A DNA stretch of 64,000 bases, from contig NZ_CP132938.1 in the NCBI RefSeq assembly GCF_040358255.1, positions 2,604,001-2,668,000 on the forward strand, in the 5' to 3' direction. The translations under genes were made by a program, and so were the position numbers. The first letter of the stretch is position 1. Each line of letters begins with the position of its first letter. Under the pieces are notes generated by a model. That model saw only the letters and a program-made list of their open reading frames with translations, made no database searches and had not been told where the DNA came from. Below, in pieces: positions 43,657-52,590 of this stretch. The stretch is from Tunturibacter gelidoferens. Lineage in GTDB: Bacteria; Acidobacteriota; Terriglobia; Terriglobales; Acidobacteriaceae.

Positions 43657-44520
43657 CTAGTTGAGGAAGGCGCTTAGCTCGTTGGCGGCACTGCGAAGGT
43701 GATTGAGGAATCGGCTTTGCATCTCGAGAACGGAGAGACGAGGGGCGTTGCCGCTGAGATTTAGTGTGGCGACGACGCGGCCTGAGGCGGCATAGACGGG
43801 CACGGCGAGGGAGCGGAGGCCGACCTCGTACTCTTGATCGACGAGGGCGTAGCCGTTGCGACGTACGTTGCGCAGAGCGAGGCGGAGCTTTTCGACTGAA
43901 ATGATGGTGCGGGTGGTGTGAGGGGTGAGCACGGCTTTAGCGAAATACTGCTCGAGCTGCTCGGTGGGGAGATAGGCAAGAAGGACACGGCCCATGCTGG
44001 TGCAGTAAGCGGGGAGCCGGCTGCCGATGTGGAGATCGACGGCCATGACGCGGCTGACTTGAGTGCGGGCGATATAGACGATGTCTTCGCCGTCGAGCGT
44101 GGCGACGGAAAAGGACTCGCGGAGAGCGGCGGACATGCGTTCGAGGATGGGCTGAGCGGCGGTGGAGAGGGTGTTCGAGGTGGTGTAGGTCTGGGAGAGG
44201 GTGAGCATGCGCGGGCGAAGGGAGTAGCGCGAACCGTCTTCCGCGCCGGCAAACCCTAGCTTGGTGAGTGTGTAGAGGCAGCGGCGGACTGCGGCGCGGG
44301 AGAGGCCGGTCCTTACGCTGAGCTGCGAGATGGTCATCTGCGGGGATTGCTGGGTGAATGCCTGGATGACAATAAGACCGCGAGCGAGCGAGGTCATGAA
44401 GTTGGGGTCGCCGGTAAAGATGTCGAGAGAGGAGGCCGGGGTGGGTTTGGGAGCTGCGGGGGGAGAGGGTGGGAGGGATTCGGTGGGCAATGCGATGGAT
44501 TGGCGGGGGGTGAGGCTCAT
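43657..44520 (-). CDS. IclR-family transcriptional regulator
   Basis: 287 residues. The N-terminal winged helix spans about 42-100 (SLARGLIVIQAFTQQSPQMT; LSRAAVRRCLYTLTKLGF), and the effector-binding domain about 115-280 (VATLDGEDIVYIARTQ; LPAYCTSMGRVLLAYLP; NGYALVDQEYEVGLRSLAVPV). It resembles PcaR/PobR-type regulators of aromatic acid catabolism, but no such genes are nearby. The first 40 residues are a Pro/Ala-rich extension. A perfect palindrome upstream is its likely operator. Confidence 0.92.
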   Translation of the reverse strand: MSLTPRQSIALPTESLPPSPPAAPKPTPASSLDIFTGDPNFMTSLARGLIVIQAFTQQSPQMTISQLSVRTGLSRAAVRRCLYTLTKLGFAGAEDGSRYSLRPRMLTLSQTYTTSNTLSTAAQPILERMSAALRESFSVATLDGEDIVYIARTQVSRVMAVDLHIGSRLPAYCTSMGRVLLAYLPTEQLEQYFAKAVLTPHTTRTIISVEKLRLALRNVRRNGYALVDQEYEVGLRSLAVPVYAASGRVVATLNLSGNAPRLSVLEMQSRFLNHLRSAANELSAFLN

Positions 44521-44543
44521 GCGGGTCCCTTTCCGTGACGTTG

Positions 44544-44561
44544 TCGAACAAGAGTGTTCGA
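44544..44561. promoter_or_regulatory. Palindromic operator upstream of the IclR-type gene
   Basis: TCGAACA-AGAG-TGTTCGA is a perfect 7-bp inverted repeat with a 4-bp spacer, placed 24-41 bp before the IclR-type start codon. Family members bind about 14-18-bp palindromes near their own promoters, so autoregulation is likely. The rest of the gap to 44713 shows nothing I can assign. Confidence 0.65.
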
Positions 44562-44713
44562 TAGACGGACTATCACTACGATAAACGCACGCTTAGGATA
44601 TCGCAAGATCTCGCCGGGATCGGGTTTCAATATTGCTGGAAGATTGGAAGTCTCTAGAGGAATCAGCGACGCGTCCGTCCGTGGAAAGCTGGCGATCGAG
44701 GGTGTGAACTGTT

Positions 44714-45403
44714 TTATCTCTGGTCGAGAGTTGCAAGGACATCGGCAGGTTCAGGGCGGACACGGAAGTCGGCGTGGCCTTCGGAGAAGATGATGGTGTT
44801 GGTCCGGTCGATCACGAAGACGGCGGGGAGCGGGAGGCGCCAGCTGGCTTCGGTGGCGTTGTGATAGCTGAGGCCGGCGTTATTGAAGGGGATATTGATG
44901 AGGATGGACTGGTAGTAGCTGCGAAGGGCTTGCGGGATGGTGTGGGCTATCCCAAATTTGTCTGCGATCGTAGCGCCGGGGTCGGAGAGGAGGGGGTATT
45001 GCAGGCCATGCTGCTCGAGGGTGAAGTTATTTTGGCGAGTAGTTTGCGGGGAGATGGCGACGAAGATGGCGCCGTGTCTGCGGAGGTCGGTGTGCAGCTC
45101 GCGCCAGGCTTCGAGTTCTGTGACGCAGTAGGGATCCCAGCGCCCACGAAAGAATTTGATGACGAGGGGTCCGAGGGCCAGCAGATCGGCAGAGCTGACG
45201 GGCTTGTGGGTGAGGGCGTCTTCGAGTGTGAAGGCCGGAGCTTGCGCCCCGGCTTTGAGGGTACGGTCTTCAATGCCGGTGTTGAAGAGGTCTTCGGTCG
45301 CTTTTTCGGAGATGGCGAGACGCTCGGGCTGGACTAGAGCACGAGTGTTTTGCGTGATGCGGTCCAGTTGATCCTGAAGCGAGATGTTGAGAGCAGCGGC
45401 CAC
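44714..45403 (-). CDS. Peroxiredoxin-like protein lacking the peroxidatic cysteine
   Basis: 229 residues from GTG 45403. The thioredoxin-like AhpC/TSA fold is clear: AGAQAPAFTLEDALTHKPVS, ALGPLVIKFFRGRWDPYC, AIFVAISPQTTRQN, YPLLSDPGATIADKFG, AVFVIDRTNTIIF. In this group the motif is normally WCPYC; here it is WDPYC, so the first, peroxidatic Cys is Asp. Only the second Cys remains. It probably no longer acts as a normal peroxidase. It lies 3 bp after the dienelactone hydrolase gene, so they are co-transcribed. Confidence 0.87.
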   Translation of the reverse strand: MAAALNISLQDQLDRITQNTRALVQPERLAISEKATEDLFNTGIEDRTLKAGAQAPAFTLEDALTHKPVSSADLLALGPLVIKFFRGRWDPYCVTELEAWRELHTDLRRHGAIFVAISPQTTRQNNFTLEQHGLQYPLLSDPGATIADKFGIAHTIPQALRSYYQSILINIPFNNAGLSYHNATEASWRLPLPAVFVIDRTNTIIFSEGHADFRVRPEPADVLATLDQR

Positions 45404-45405
45404 GA

Positions 45406-46350
45406 TTACATTATTGCAGCTGTCTCTGTGGGTTGGTTTGTTGGACTGGCTTTCGCAACTTTCGTGTTGGTGTGGCAGGAGATGGCGGGCTGTGCTTTTT
45501 GCGCTACGGTCTTATTGTGATTTGCGTTGCTGGCAACCGGGGCCGCCTTCATCTCCTTAATCAGAGTTACGAGACGGGTGAAGGCTTGTTCGCGTGCGGT
45601 TTTGTTTCCGGGGACTGTGTTGCCTGGGTCTTCGCCGGCGCGCATGAAGCCGTGGCCTGCGCCGGCGTAGGTGATGGGCTCGTACTTCTTGCCGGCGGCC
45701 TTCATAGCATCGGTGGTAGCGGGGATGGTTGCGCCGATGCGGGCATCATTGCCGGCGTAGAAGCCGTAGACGGGAGCGGTGATCGTGGTGACGTCCGAGG
45801 GGCCGGGGCCGTAGAAGACGAAGGCGGCGGAGAGATCTTTGCGGTGAGCGGCGAAGGCGAAGGAGTTACCACCTCCCCAGCAGAAGCCCGTCACAGCGAT
45901 CTTGCCGTTGGCCGCCGGTAGCTTCTTGCCGTAGTCCGCTGCGGCGTCGAGGTCGGCGGTGACGACGGCGGGATCGAGGCCGGAGATGGCTTTGACGGTG
46001 GCGTCCTGATTGGGGAAGGCGTCGGAGCCGCCGCCATTTGGGCCGAAGCCGGTAAGCAGATCGGGAGCGATGACGATGAAGCCCTGGGCGGCTAGCTCGT
46101 CGGCCATCTCTTTAGCCCAGTCGCTGAGGCCGAAAATCTCGTGGATGAGAATGACGACGGGGGCCTTTGTCTTTACCTCTGGGTAGACGACAAAGGCCTG
46201 AACGGTGCGGTCGCCATGCTTGAGAGGAACATATTCGTGGTGGCGGGGCGAGGCTTCGAGGCGGGTCTTGGCCCAGTCCTGCGCTTGGATCGTAGATGTG
46301 AGGGGGAGGAGCAGAGCAAGGGCTAGGAGGTGCAGAGCAGGTCGGCGCAT
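45406..46350 (-). CDS. Dienelactone hydrolase family protein, exported
   Basis: 314 residues. The signal peptide (PALHLLALALLLPLTSTIQA) directs export. Alpha/beta hydrolase elements: KAPVVILIHEIFGLSDWAKE, GFIVIAPDLLTGFG, the nucleophile elbow AVTGFCWGGGNSF (Cys), and GAGHGFMRAGEDPGN (His). The catalytic Asp lies in the preceding loop YAGNDARIG. The C-terminal 35 residues are a low-complexity Lys/Thr/Asn tail. True dienelactone hydrolases are cytoplasmic, so this exported form likely cleaves another ester. Confidence 0.92.
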   Translation of the reverse strand: MRRPALHLLALALLLPLTSTIQAQDWAKTRLEASPRHHEYVPLKHGDRTVQAFVVYPEVKTKAPVVILIHEIFGLSDWAKEMADELAAQGFIVIAPDLLTGFGPNGGGSDAFPNQDATVKAISGLDPAVVTADLDAAADYGKKLPAANGKIAVTGFCWGGGNSFAFAAHRKDLSAAFVFYGPGPSDVTTITAPVYGFYAGNDARIGATIPATTDAMKAAGKKYEPITYAGAGHGFMRAGEDPGNTVPGNKTAREQAFTRLVTLIKEMKAAPVASNANHNKTVAQKAQPAISCHTNTKVAKASPTNQPTETAAIM

Positions 46351-46404
46351 GGGAGGAGTTTAGTCCTGCGGTAAGGACTCGACAAGGCGCACGGAAAGTT
46401 TTCG

Positions 46405-47406
46405 TCAGGCTTTGATGGATCCGTCGTCCACAGGATATGGTCCCTGAGAAAATACTTCGTTGTGATAGCCCTTGGCTCCAACCGCTCTTGCGAGAGGACT
46501 TCGAAAATCAACCCCCGCGTTGAGACTATTTATGACAGAGGTGAAGTCATATTGCGGCAACCATCTCAGTTCGTCGCGGGGACGTTCGTTCACATAAACC
46601 CGTTCGATACCGGGAAACATCTTCCAGCCCCGATGACTGTATTTGACCTCGTAGTCCGGAACCCGCTTCCGCACGACTCCGGGTGCATCGTGTCGTAGCT
46701 GTTCTAGATCGTCGCGGTGGAATGGGGTTGTTGCGCTGACAATATATCTTCGGAAACCAAGATCTGGCGCGCGTTCTGCAGCCAGCAAATGTGCGCTCAC
46801 GACGTCTTCGATATCAACACGCCGGTAGAGGTACTCGTTCGCCTTTGAATTCAGATCCGAAAAAGCTTCGCGCACTTCCTGGTTGTCGTCCTCCTCAGGA
46901 AAGAATCGAGACGTCCTGAGCACGATGCATGGGAGATTTTGATTGCGATGGAATAACTGACAGAGATCCTCGGCGGCTGCCTTGGTCGCGCCGTAGATAT
47001 TCTTGGGAACCGGCGTTACATCTTCGGTGATCCATGCCGCAGGATGTCCCGAAGGGGGCACAAGAGCGTCGCCAAACACACTGGTTGTGCTTGTGTGGAC
47101 AAAAGACTTCACGCCTGCGGAGACAGCGGCTTCCAGCAGATTGAGCGTGCCGGTGATGTTGGTGTCGACAAACTCCTGTCGGCTATGTGTGGCAATGTGT
47201 GGCTTGTGCAGCGTGGCAGCGTGGAAGACCACCTGGACCTCTTTCATGCAGTGCGTTACGAGAGACCGCTCCGATATCGAGCCGATGTGAGTCGTAAAGG
47301 GAGATTTCAAAATATCCAGTCCCACAACTTCATGATCCAAGCTGTGCAGAGTTCGAACTAAAGCCTCACCCAGGTGACCTGCACTGCCCGTGACTAGAAA
47401 TTTCAT
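46405..47406 (-). CDS. NAD-dependent epimerase/dehydratase family protein (extended SDR)
   Basis: 333 residues. The NAD-binding motif TGSAGHLGEALVRTLHSL is at the N-terminus, followed by VGLDILKSPF, HAATLHKPHIATHSRQEFV, the Ser/Tyr/Lys catalytic region STTSVFGDAL then YGATKAAAEDLCQLF, and a C-terminal substrate domain with RRVDIEDVVSAHLLAAERA. It probably acts on a nucleotide sugar. GC is slightly lower than in neighbours. The longer downstream intergenic region holds no partner, so the pathway is not evident. Confidence 0.92.
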   Translation of the reverse strand: MKFLVTGSAGHLGEALVRTLHSLDHEVVGLDILKSPFTTHIGSISERSLVTHCMKEVQVVFHAATLHKPHIATHSRQEFVDTNITGTLNLLEAAVSAGVKSFVHTSTTSVFGDALVPPSGHPAAWITEDVTPVPKNIYGATKAAAEDLCQLFHRNQNLPCIVLRTSRFFPEEDDNQEVREAFSDLNSKANEYLYRRVDIEDVVSAHLLAAERAPDLGFRRYIVSATTPFHRDDLEQLRHDAPGVVRKRVPDYEVKYSHRGWKMFPGIERVYVNERPRDELRWLPQYDFTSVINSLNAGVDFRSPLARAVGAKGYHNEVFSQGPYPVDDGSIKA

Positions 47407-47587
47407 AAAGTGTCGTTCCGTGCATCCCAGGATTGGTCGGAGATGCGGCTGTTTCCGTCATGGTAAATGAATTAATTAAGGCTACTAATCGCGAAACAAA
47501 TCATTGAGGTGCAACCCGGAAGATCGTCACGCCGGATTCCGCTGCAGTGACATGGCTCGCCATCTGGGCTTTTATACTTTGCTGACC

Positions 47588-48169
47588 ATGCGATTTCAAT
47601 TGAGAGTGGCTACGGCGAAGGATGTGGGAGCGATTCGCGAACTGATCGAGGCTTCGGTGCGTGGGCTTCAGGCGAAGGATTATTCGACGGCGCAGAGGGA
47701 GGGTGCGTTGGCGACAGTATTCACGGTGGACAGTCAACTGATTGCGGATGGGACTTACTTTCTCGCGATTGCTGAAGGTGGTGAGATTGCAGGGTGTGGT
47801 GGATGGAGCTTTCGGAAGACCCTGTATGGAGGAGATCATCAGGTCGAGAAGATTGCTCTGGAGAGGCTGAATCCGGTGGTGGATGCGGCGAAGATTCGGG
47901 CGATCTTTGTGCATCCTGATTTTGCGCGAAAGGGCTTGGGAAGTCTGATTCTAGCGGCTGCCGAGGATGCTGCGATCGCGGAAGGGTTTACGCACTTCGA
48001 GATGGGCAGTACGTTGACGGGCGTGGGGCTTTATGCGCTGAAGGGGTATCTGGAGTTGGATCGTCGGCAGGTTCCGGTGGGCGGTGGGGAGACCATTGAA
48101 GTGGTGAGGATGGTGAAGCGGCGCGGCTTTGATGTTGGCACGACGCCGTGTAGTCTTCAGGCAGATTGA
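47588..48169 (+). CDS. GNAT family N-acetyltransferase
   Basis: 193 residues from ATG 47588; the preceding frame from 47504 looks non-coding. The GNAT motif is [26 protein letters not shown], with the acetyl-CoA-binding KGLGSL loop. [20 protein letters not shown] begins the fold, and [20 protein letters not shown] ends it. The substrate is unknown. The stop lies 17 bp before the HerA-like start, so the two genes may be co-transcribed. Confidence 0.9.
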   Translation: MRFQLRVATAKDVGAIRELIEASVRGLQAKDYSTAQREGALATVFTVDSQLIADGTYFLAIAEGGEIAGCGGWSFRKTLYGGDHQVEKIALERLNPVVDAAKIRAIFVHPDFARKGLGSLILAAAEDAAIAEGFTHFEMGSTLTGVGLYALKGYLELDRRQVPVGGGETIEVVRMVKRRGFDVGTTPCSLQAD

Positions 48170-48186
48170 GAGTTGGGAGTGAACCG

Positions 48187-49695
48187 ATGATTGAGATTCC
48201 AATGATTGCGAAGGGTGCAGACGAGCTCTATTTGCTGCCGGGAATGACGAATCGACATGGTCTGGTCGCCGGGGCCACGGGGACTGGCAAAACTGTCACG
48301 CTGCAGGTCATGGCGGAGGCGTTGAGTTCGATTGGGGTGCCGGTGTTTGCCGCGGATGTGAAGGGAGACCTGTCGGGAATCTCGCAGGCGGGGAAGAGTT
48401 CGCCGAAGTTTGATGCGCGGGTTGTTGCAATGGGATTGGGGGAGTGGAGCTTTGCGGGGTGTCCCGTGGTGTTCTGGGATGTCTTCGGCAAGCAGGGACA
48501 TCCTGTGAGAGCTACCGTCAGTGAAATGGGGCCGCTGCTGTTGAGCAGGATTCTGAATCTGAACGATACGCAGACGGGTGTGCTGACATTGGTTTTCAAG
48601 ATCGCCGATGACAGTGGATTGCTGCTGTTAGATATGAAAGATATGCAGGCGATGCTGCAGCATGTGGGTGAGGGCGCGAAAGAGTATCAGACGCAGTATG
48701 GAAATATTTCGGCGGCGAGTATCGGGGCGATTCAGCGTGGGTTGGTGGCGTTGGAGCAGCAGGGAGGCGACCTTTTCTTCGGCGAGCCGGCGCTGAATAT
48801 CGATGACCTGCTGCAGGTAGATTCCAGCGGCAAAGGTGTAGTGAATATTTTGGCTGCGGATCAGCTGCTGCAATCGCCGCAGTTGTACGCGACGTTTCTG
48901 CTTTGGCTGATGAGTGAATTGTTTGAGAAATTGCCCGAGGTTGGAGATCAGGAGAAGCCGAAGCTGGTTTTTTTCTTCGATGAAGCTCATCTGTTGTTCA
49001 ACGATCTGCCCTCAGTTTTGCAGAATCGCATTGAGCAAGTGGTGCGGCTGATCCGGTCCAAGGGAGTTGGGGTATTCTTTGTGACGCAGAACCCGATCGA
49101 CGTGCCGGATACGGTGTTGAGCCAGTTGGGCAACCGTGTTCAGCATGCGCTGCGGGCGTTTTCTCCAAGAGATCAGAAGGCAGTGAAGGCGGCGGCGCAG
49201 ACGTTTCGCGCGAATCCGAAGGTGAATGTGGAGGCTGTGATTACAGAGATGGGTGTGGGGGAGGCGTTGGTCTCGTTCCTGGATGAGAAGGGGATTCCGG
49301 GAATGGTGGAGCGGGCGATGGTATGTCCGCCGCATAGCCAGATTGGGCCGATTACGCCGGAGCAGAGGGCGGAGATTATCAAAAATTCGGTGGTGGCGGG
49401 GGTGTACGAGACAGTGGTGGATCGGGAGTCGGCGTATGAGCGACTGAAGGGGAAGGCCGTGGTTTCGGGGGGTGGGGCTGCCGGTTCGGCAGGGTCTCTC
49501 ACAGGTTCGGGATCGGGTTGGATAGAGGCGGCTGGGACGGCGTTGGGTGGGGTGCTGGGACAGGGGAGTTCACGGAGAGGGGATACCGTGTTGCAGGCGG
49601 CGGTGAAGAGTGCAGCGCGGACGATGGGGAGCACGGTGGGACGGCAGCTGATCCGCGGGGTGCTGGGATCGTTGCTGGGAGGATCGAAGAGGTAA
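48187..49695 (+). CDS. HerA-like ATPase (DUF853, YjgR family)
   Basis: 502 residues from ATG 48187, preceded by GGGAG; the TTG at 48166 is less likely. The Walker A is [19 protein letters not shown], and Walker B is [17 protein letters not shown]. Between them lies [14 protein letters not shown], the typical helical core of DUF853. C-terminal features are [20 protein letters not shown] and a Gly/Ser-rich tail. YjgR-type ATPases have no well-established role, although HerA relatives move DNA. No nuclease partner is adjacent. Confidence 0.92.
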   Translation: MIEIPMIAKGADELYLLPGMTNRHGLVAGATGTGKTVTLQVMAEALSSIGVPVFAADVKGDLSGISQAGKSSPKFDARVVAMGLGEWSFAGCPVVFWDVFGKQGHPVRATVSEMGPLLLSRILNLNDTQTGVLTLVFKIADDSGLLLLDMKDMQAMLQHVGEGAKEYQTQYGNISAASIGAIQRGLVALEQQGGDLFFGEPALNIDDLLQVDSSGKGVVNILAADQLLQSPQLYATFLLWLMSELFEKLPEVGDQEKPKLVFFFDEAHLLFNDLPSVLQNRIEQVVRLIRSKGVGVFFVTQNPIDVPDTVLSQLGNRVQHALRAFSPRDQKAVKAAAQTFRANPKVNVEAVITEMGVGEALVSFLDEKGIPGMVERAMVCPPHSQIGPITPEQRAEIIKNSVVAGVYETVVDRESAYERLKGKAVVSGGGAAGSAGSLTGSGSGWIEAAGTALGGVLGQGSSRRGDTVLQAAVKSAARTMGSTVGRQLIRGVLGSLLGGSKR

Positions 49696-49701
49696 GCTTG
49701 G

Positions 49702-50088
49702 CTACTTGGCGCAGGAGGAGCAGGTGCCGTAGACGAAGAACTCGTGGCTGGAGTACTTGAAGCCGCGGGGTAGCTTCGGTCTGGACTGCATCTCGCAACC
49801 TTCTAGCTCATGGACGGTGCCGCAGGTGTTGCATTGGAAGTGGTGGTGGTGGGCCTTGCCGGCTACTTCGTAGCGGGTGGAGTGGCCGGGGACGTCCACT
49901 GGGGTAAGCCACTTGTCGTCGACCAGGCTGCCGATGTTGCGATAGACGGTGGCGATGCTGAGCGCGTCGACCTCTTTCTGGGCGAGGGCGAGAGCCTCGT
50001 CGGGGGAGAGAGGGCGGTCGGCCTCAACGAAGGCTGCGCGGATGGCGTCTTTCTGGCGGGTGTTACGGGTCTGGACCGATATTGGCAT
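49702..50088 (-). CDS. Fur-family transcriptional regulator
   Basis: 128 residues from MPISVQTRNTRQKDAI at 50088; the earlier ATG at 50136 is less like the family. The winged helix includes DRPLSPDEALALAQKEVDAL and SIATVYRNIGSLVDDKWLT. The dimerisation domain has the regulatory metal site AGKAHHHHFQCNTCGTVHEL, plus a second Cys pair in FVYGTCSSCAK, which is typical of structural zinc in PerR and Zur types. Iron, zinc or peroxide specificity cannot be told. It is convergent with the HerA-like gene. Confidence 0.9.
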   Translation of the reverse strand: MPISVQTRNTRQKDAIRAAFVEADRPLSPDEALALAQKEVDALSIATVYRNIGSLVDDKWLTPVDVPGHSTRYEVAGKAHHHHFQCNTCGTVHELEGCEMQSRPKLPRGFKYSSHEFFVYGTCSSCAK

Positions 50089-50211
50089 GAGCGCGCTTGG
50101 CACGCTTATCTTAGCGTGTTGCGAAGATAGTCTCAACTAGAAGGGGAAGGCGCGGAGGGCTGGGTCGGCCCATTCGTTGCTTGAGGGCTGCGCGGAATGG
50201 GCCGGTCTCAG

Positions 50212-50355
50212 TTAGATAACTTTTAGCAGAAGCAGGATGAGAACGATGAGCAGGATGAGGCTGATGCCGCCGCCTCCGTAGTAGCCGAGGCCAGGTCCCA
50301 AACGATAGCCGCCAAAGCCGAACACCAGAATCAGAATGATCAAAAGGATAAGCAT
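50212..50355 (-). CDS. DUF3309-like small hydrophobic protein
   Basis: 47 residues. Two hydrophobic stretches, MLILLIILILVFGFGGYRLG and ISLILLIVLILLLLKVI, flank a short YYGGGG turn, matching DUF3309. These are tiny membrane proteins of unknown role, common in soil bacteria. The start is ATG 50355 with GGAG about 11 nt upstream. The longer ORF starting at 50448 has an unrelated hydrophilic N-terminus and is rejected. Confidence 0.75.
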   Translation of the reverse strand: MLILLIILILVFGFGGYRLGPGLGYYGGGGISLILLIVLILLLLKVI

Positions 50356-50482
50356 CTTTAGTTTTTCTCCGTTCGGCGAAGTTTCGCCAGTTGGAGGTGT
50401 GATGCAGATTTTGTTGCGGACGCAATAACAATTTCTCCCGTGCTCCACTGATTGTCTTCAGGCCGGGCTCGAACTCGTTGGT

Positions 50483-50501
50483 ACCCCCTCCCCCTCCCCC
50501 C
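50483..50501 (-). promoter_or_regulatory. G-rich tract able to form a G-quadruplex
   Basis: On the minus strand the sequence reads G6-A-G5-A-G5, so four runs of three G are available with single-nucleotide loops. It sits 130 bp upstream of the DUF3309-like start. It is a stretch-composition call only; activity is untested. Confidence 0.4.
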
Positions 50502-50565
50502 AAGGGGATCTTGCGGCTAACTTATCTATTTTCAGTAACTTGAAGGGAGGGTATATCTATAAAAT

Positions 50566-50607
50566 ATTCAAAACAGGAGACTTGCGTGCAAAATACTTGT
50601 TTTGAAT
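50566..50607. repeat. 10-bp perfect inverted repeat with 22-bp spacer
   Basis: ATTCAAAACA at 50566-50575 and TGTTTTGAAT at 50598-50607. The arm is AT-rich, unlike its surroundings, and lies beside TATCTATAAAATATTC, which could be a promoter. The 324-bp gap 50356-50679 otherwise contains the G-rich tract and nothing I can assign to a gene. Confidence 0.55.
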
Positions 50608-50679
50608 GAGTTGCAAGATTTCTATCGAGCTACACATCCCTCGCTGCTTAGGTCCATCCATTCCACCTCATGACCGCTG

Positions 50680-51045
50680 TTAACAGGATATCTGTTTCAA
50701 GCGGGTAGATACGCCACGCGAAAAACCGCATCTGGAGCGGGTTTTCGCGTGTATGGGGCTTGACATGCGATTTATGGGTTGTTTTTCAGGTATGTTGCAG
50801 GCTTGTTCTGGTGTCTGCCGAGGAATGCCGGGTCTTCTGCTGGCGATCAGGTCTCGACATACGGGACAGCGGACGAGGTGGTCGGCGGCGTGACGGTATG
50901 CGGCCTGGAGTGCTTCTGCTGTGTCCATCTCCAGGGCGATCTCGTAGCTGGATCTTGTTGTGCCGGGGAGTTCGCACTGGCGGCGGAGGGATTCCACCAG
51001 GTTTCCTATGAGCAGGGCGGCGTCGGGACAGGAGTGGATCGACAT
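50680..51045 (-). CDS. Small protein with anti-sigma-like zinc motif
   Basis: 121 residues, with a textbook AAGGAGG 8 nt before the ATG. The first part is helical (LLIGNLVESLRRQCELPGTT; AEALQAAYRHAADHLVRCPVC). HLVRCPVC is the H-x3-C-x2-C pattern seen in zinc-binding anti-sigma domains, with another Cys earlier (QCELPG). The rest is basic, with no transmembrane helix. No sigma factor is adjacent. Assignment to a ZAS-type domain is therefore tentative; it might also be another small zinc-binding protein. Confidence 0.6.
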   Translation of the reverse strand: MSIHSCPDAALLIGNLVESLRRQCELPGTTRSSYEIALEMDTAEALQAAYRHAADHLVRCPVCRDLIASRRPGIPRQTPEQACNIPEKQPINRMSSPIHAKTRSRCGFSRGVSTRLKQISC

Positions 51046-51295
51046 ATCGTGCCTCCTTCTTCGAAAGAGACTTGCGATAGAGGTACGACGCGGCGAGGTG
51101 CCTGGATGGGGGTCTGCGAGAGTTTTCTTCTCTAAATGGGGATACGTCGGTGGATAGCTGTGGAGCGACCGGCCGGTTCAAAGGAGATTGCCGCAGTCTT
51201 TGCGTAGAGGAGCTACGATCTTCGCTCCGGGCTAATCAATCGTTGTTGAGAGGGGTGCTGTGCTCCCTTGCGGTTGAATTGGGGAGGGTTTGCGA

Positions 51296-51667
51296 TTATT
51301 TTTCCTTTTCGAGTTCGACGACCATGACTTCCATTGGTTTGTCTCCGGCGTTGATGTCGGAGTGGAGGGTGTTGGGTGCCATGGCGGGGAGCCAGTAGGC
51401 TTTGCCTGTCTCCCATACGTGGGTCTCGGTTGCGCCGGAGGGCTCGACGATGTTCATGGTGCCGCCGGTGAGCGCGATGATGACGCGGGGATGATCGTGG
51501 TGGTGCATGGCGAGTGGCTGGTGCGGCATGACGATCGTCTTCCAGACTTTGACGTCTTCATTGTCAAACTGAGGGAATCTTTGGGTCTTCTGTTCGACCT
51601 GCGAGATGAGAACAGAGGTGCTGAGGGCGGCCGCTAAGAGGGCGGCCACGCGGGTGGCGTGCTTCAT
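51296..51667 (-). CDS. Exported single-domain cupin
   Basis: 123 residues. The signal peptide ATRVAALLAAALSTSVLIS is followed by a cupin beta-barrel. The metal motif 1 is PLAMHHHDHPRVIIALTGG and motif 2 is WLPAMAPNTLHSDINAGDKP, each with His ligands. AAGGAGACACCC precedes the ATG. Function is not known; exported small cupins may bind a metal or sugar. The 250 bp downstream (51046-51295) hold no gene I can support. Confidence 0.82.
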   Translation of the reverse strand: MKHATRVAALLAAALSTSVLISQVEQKTQRFPQFDNEDVKVWKTIVMPHQPLAMHHHDHPRVIIALTGGTMNIVEPSGATETHVWETGKAYWLPAMAPNTLHSDINAGDKPMEVMVVELEKEK

Positions 51668-51720
51668 GGGTGTCTCCTTGTGGCGAGGAGTTTAGCACGC
51701 GGTTAGACGTCTGGCATCTT

Positions 51721-51776
51721 CGTTCGCGGGTGGCGCAAGTGCCCAGATGTCAGGATCGAGATATGGGCATCGGGCA
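51721..51776 (+). repeat. REP-like element, copy 2 (diverged)
   Basis: It repeats the core TGCCCAGATGTC, ATCGAGATATGGGCA of the element beside the RAYT gene, with the first hairpin degenerate (TTCGCGGGTGGCGCAA). It is in the same orientation as copies at 181 and 53078. It lies in the gap between the cupin gene and the next plus-strand gene. Confidence 0.6.
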
Positions 51777-51856
51777 TAACATTGTTGCGTCTGAACGGTC
51801 TCACAGTTATGAATGACGGCCCGGGCAGGTGAATCGACCTTCAGGAGGCTGGTGCA

Positions 51857-52567
51857 ATGACAAATCGAATGGCAGGAGCGATAGTGTCTGGCGTGGTGTG
51901 TGGTGTGGTTCTACTCGGTGCGGCTGGTGTCGGCTGGGGGCAGGGAGCGAAGGCGCTGTATCCGGCGATGGCTCCCATAGAGCAGTACCGCGTGGCGAGC
52001 GTGGCGGAGGAGGTTGCGCTGGCGCGCAGTGCGGCAAATGCGGCGGTGAGCGGCGATGCGGAGGTGATGGTGCTCGGCAGCCACGGGTATGAGACGGCGG
52101 CGAAGGGCAAGAACGGCTTCGTCTGCCTGGTCGAGCGGTCGTGGGCTACTAACTTCGACGACTCTCAGTTCTGGAATCCGAAGCTGCGTGCGCCGCACTG
52201 CTTCAATGCGTCTGCTGCGCGGTCGGTGATGCCGGCGTACCTGAAGCGGACGGAGTTGGTGCTGTCCGGGCTGCCGAAGGATCAGGTGGAGGCGCGCATG
52301 AGGGAGGCGGTGGCGACGAAGGTCATTGGGGTGCCTGAGCAGGGAGCGATGTGCTACATGCTGTCCAAGCAGGGCTATCTGAACGATCATGACGGCCACT
52401 GGCGTCCGCATCTGATGTTCTTCCTTCCCTCCGTGGATGCGGCGAGCTGGGGTGCAAACCTCGATGGGTCGCAGGTCTTCGCTGCGCAGGGAAACCCTGA
52501 GCCTGTGACGATCTTTATGGTTCCGGTGACGACCTGGTCGGATGGAACGGTGGAGGAGATAAAGTGA
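51857..52567 (+). CDS. Exported protein of unknown function
   Basis: 236 residues, AGGAGG 8 nt before the ATG. The signal peptide (GAIVSGVVCGVVLLGAAGVG) is followed by a mature domain with no membrane segment. It includes ASVAEEVALARSAANAAVSGD, a segment with FVCLVERSW and AMCYMLSKQGYLND, and ends VTIFMVPVTTWSDGTVEEI. Cysteines are few. I recognise no named family. It is monocistronic, between two REP-like elements that also flank the transposase gene. Confidence 0.8.
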   Translation: MTNRMAGAIVSGVVCGVVLLGAAGVGWGQGAKALYPAMAPIEQYRVASVAEEVALARSAANAAVSGDAEVMVLGSHGYETAAKGKNGFVCLVERSWATNFDDSQFWNPKLRAPHCFNASAARSVMPAYLKRTELVLSGLPKDQVEARMREAVATKVIGVPEQGAMCYMLSKQGYLNDHDGHWRPHLMFFLPSVDAASWGANLDGSQVFAAQGNPEPVTIFMVPVTTWSDGTVEEIK

Positions 52568-52590
52568 TGCTTTGAGCTTGTTGTTGTGGG

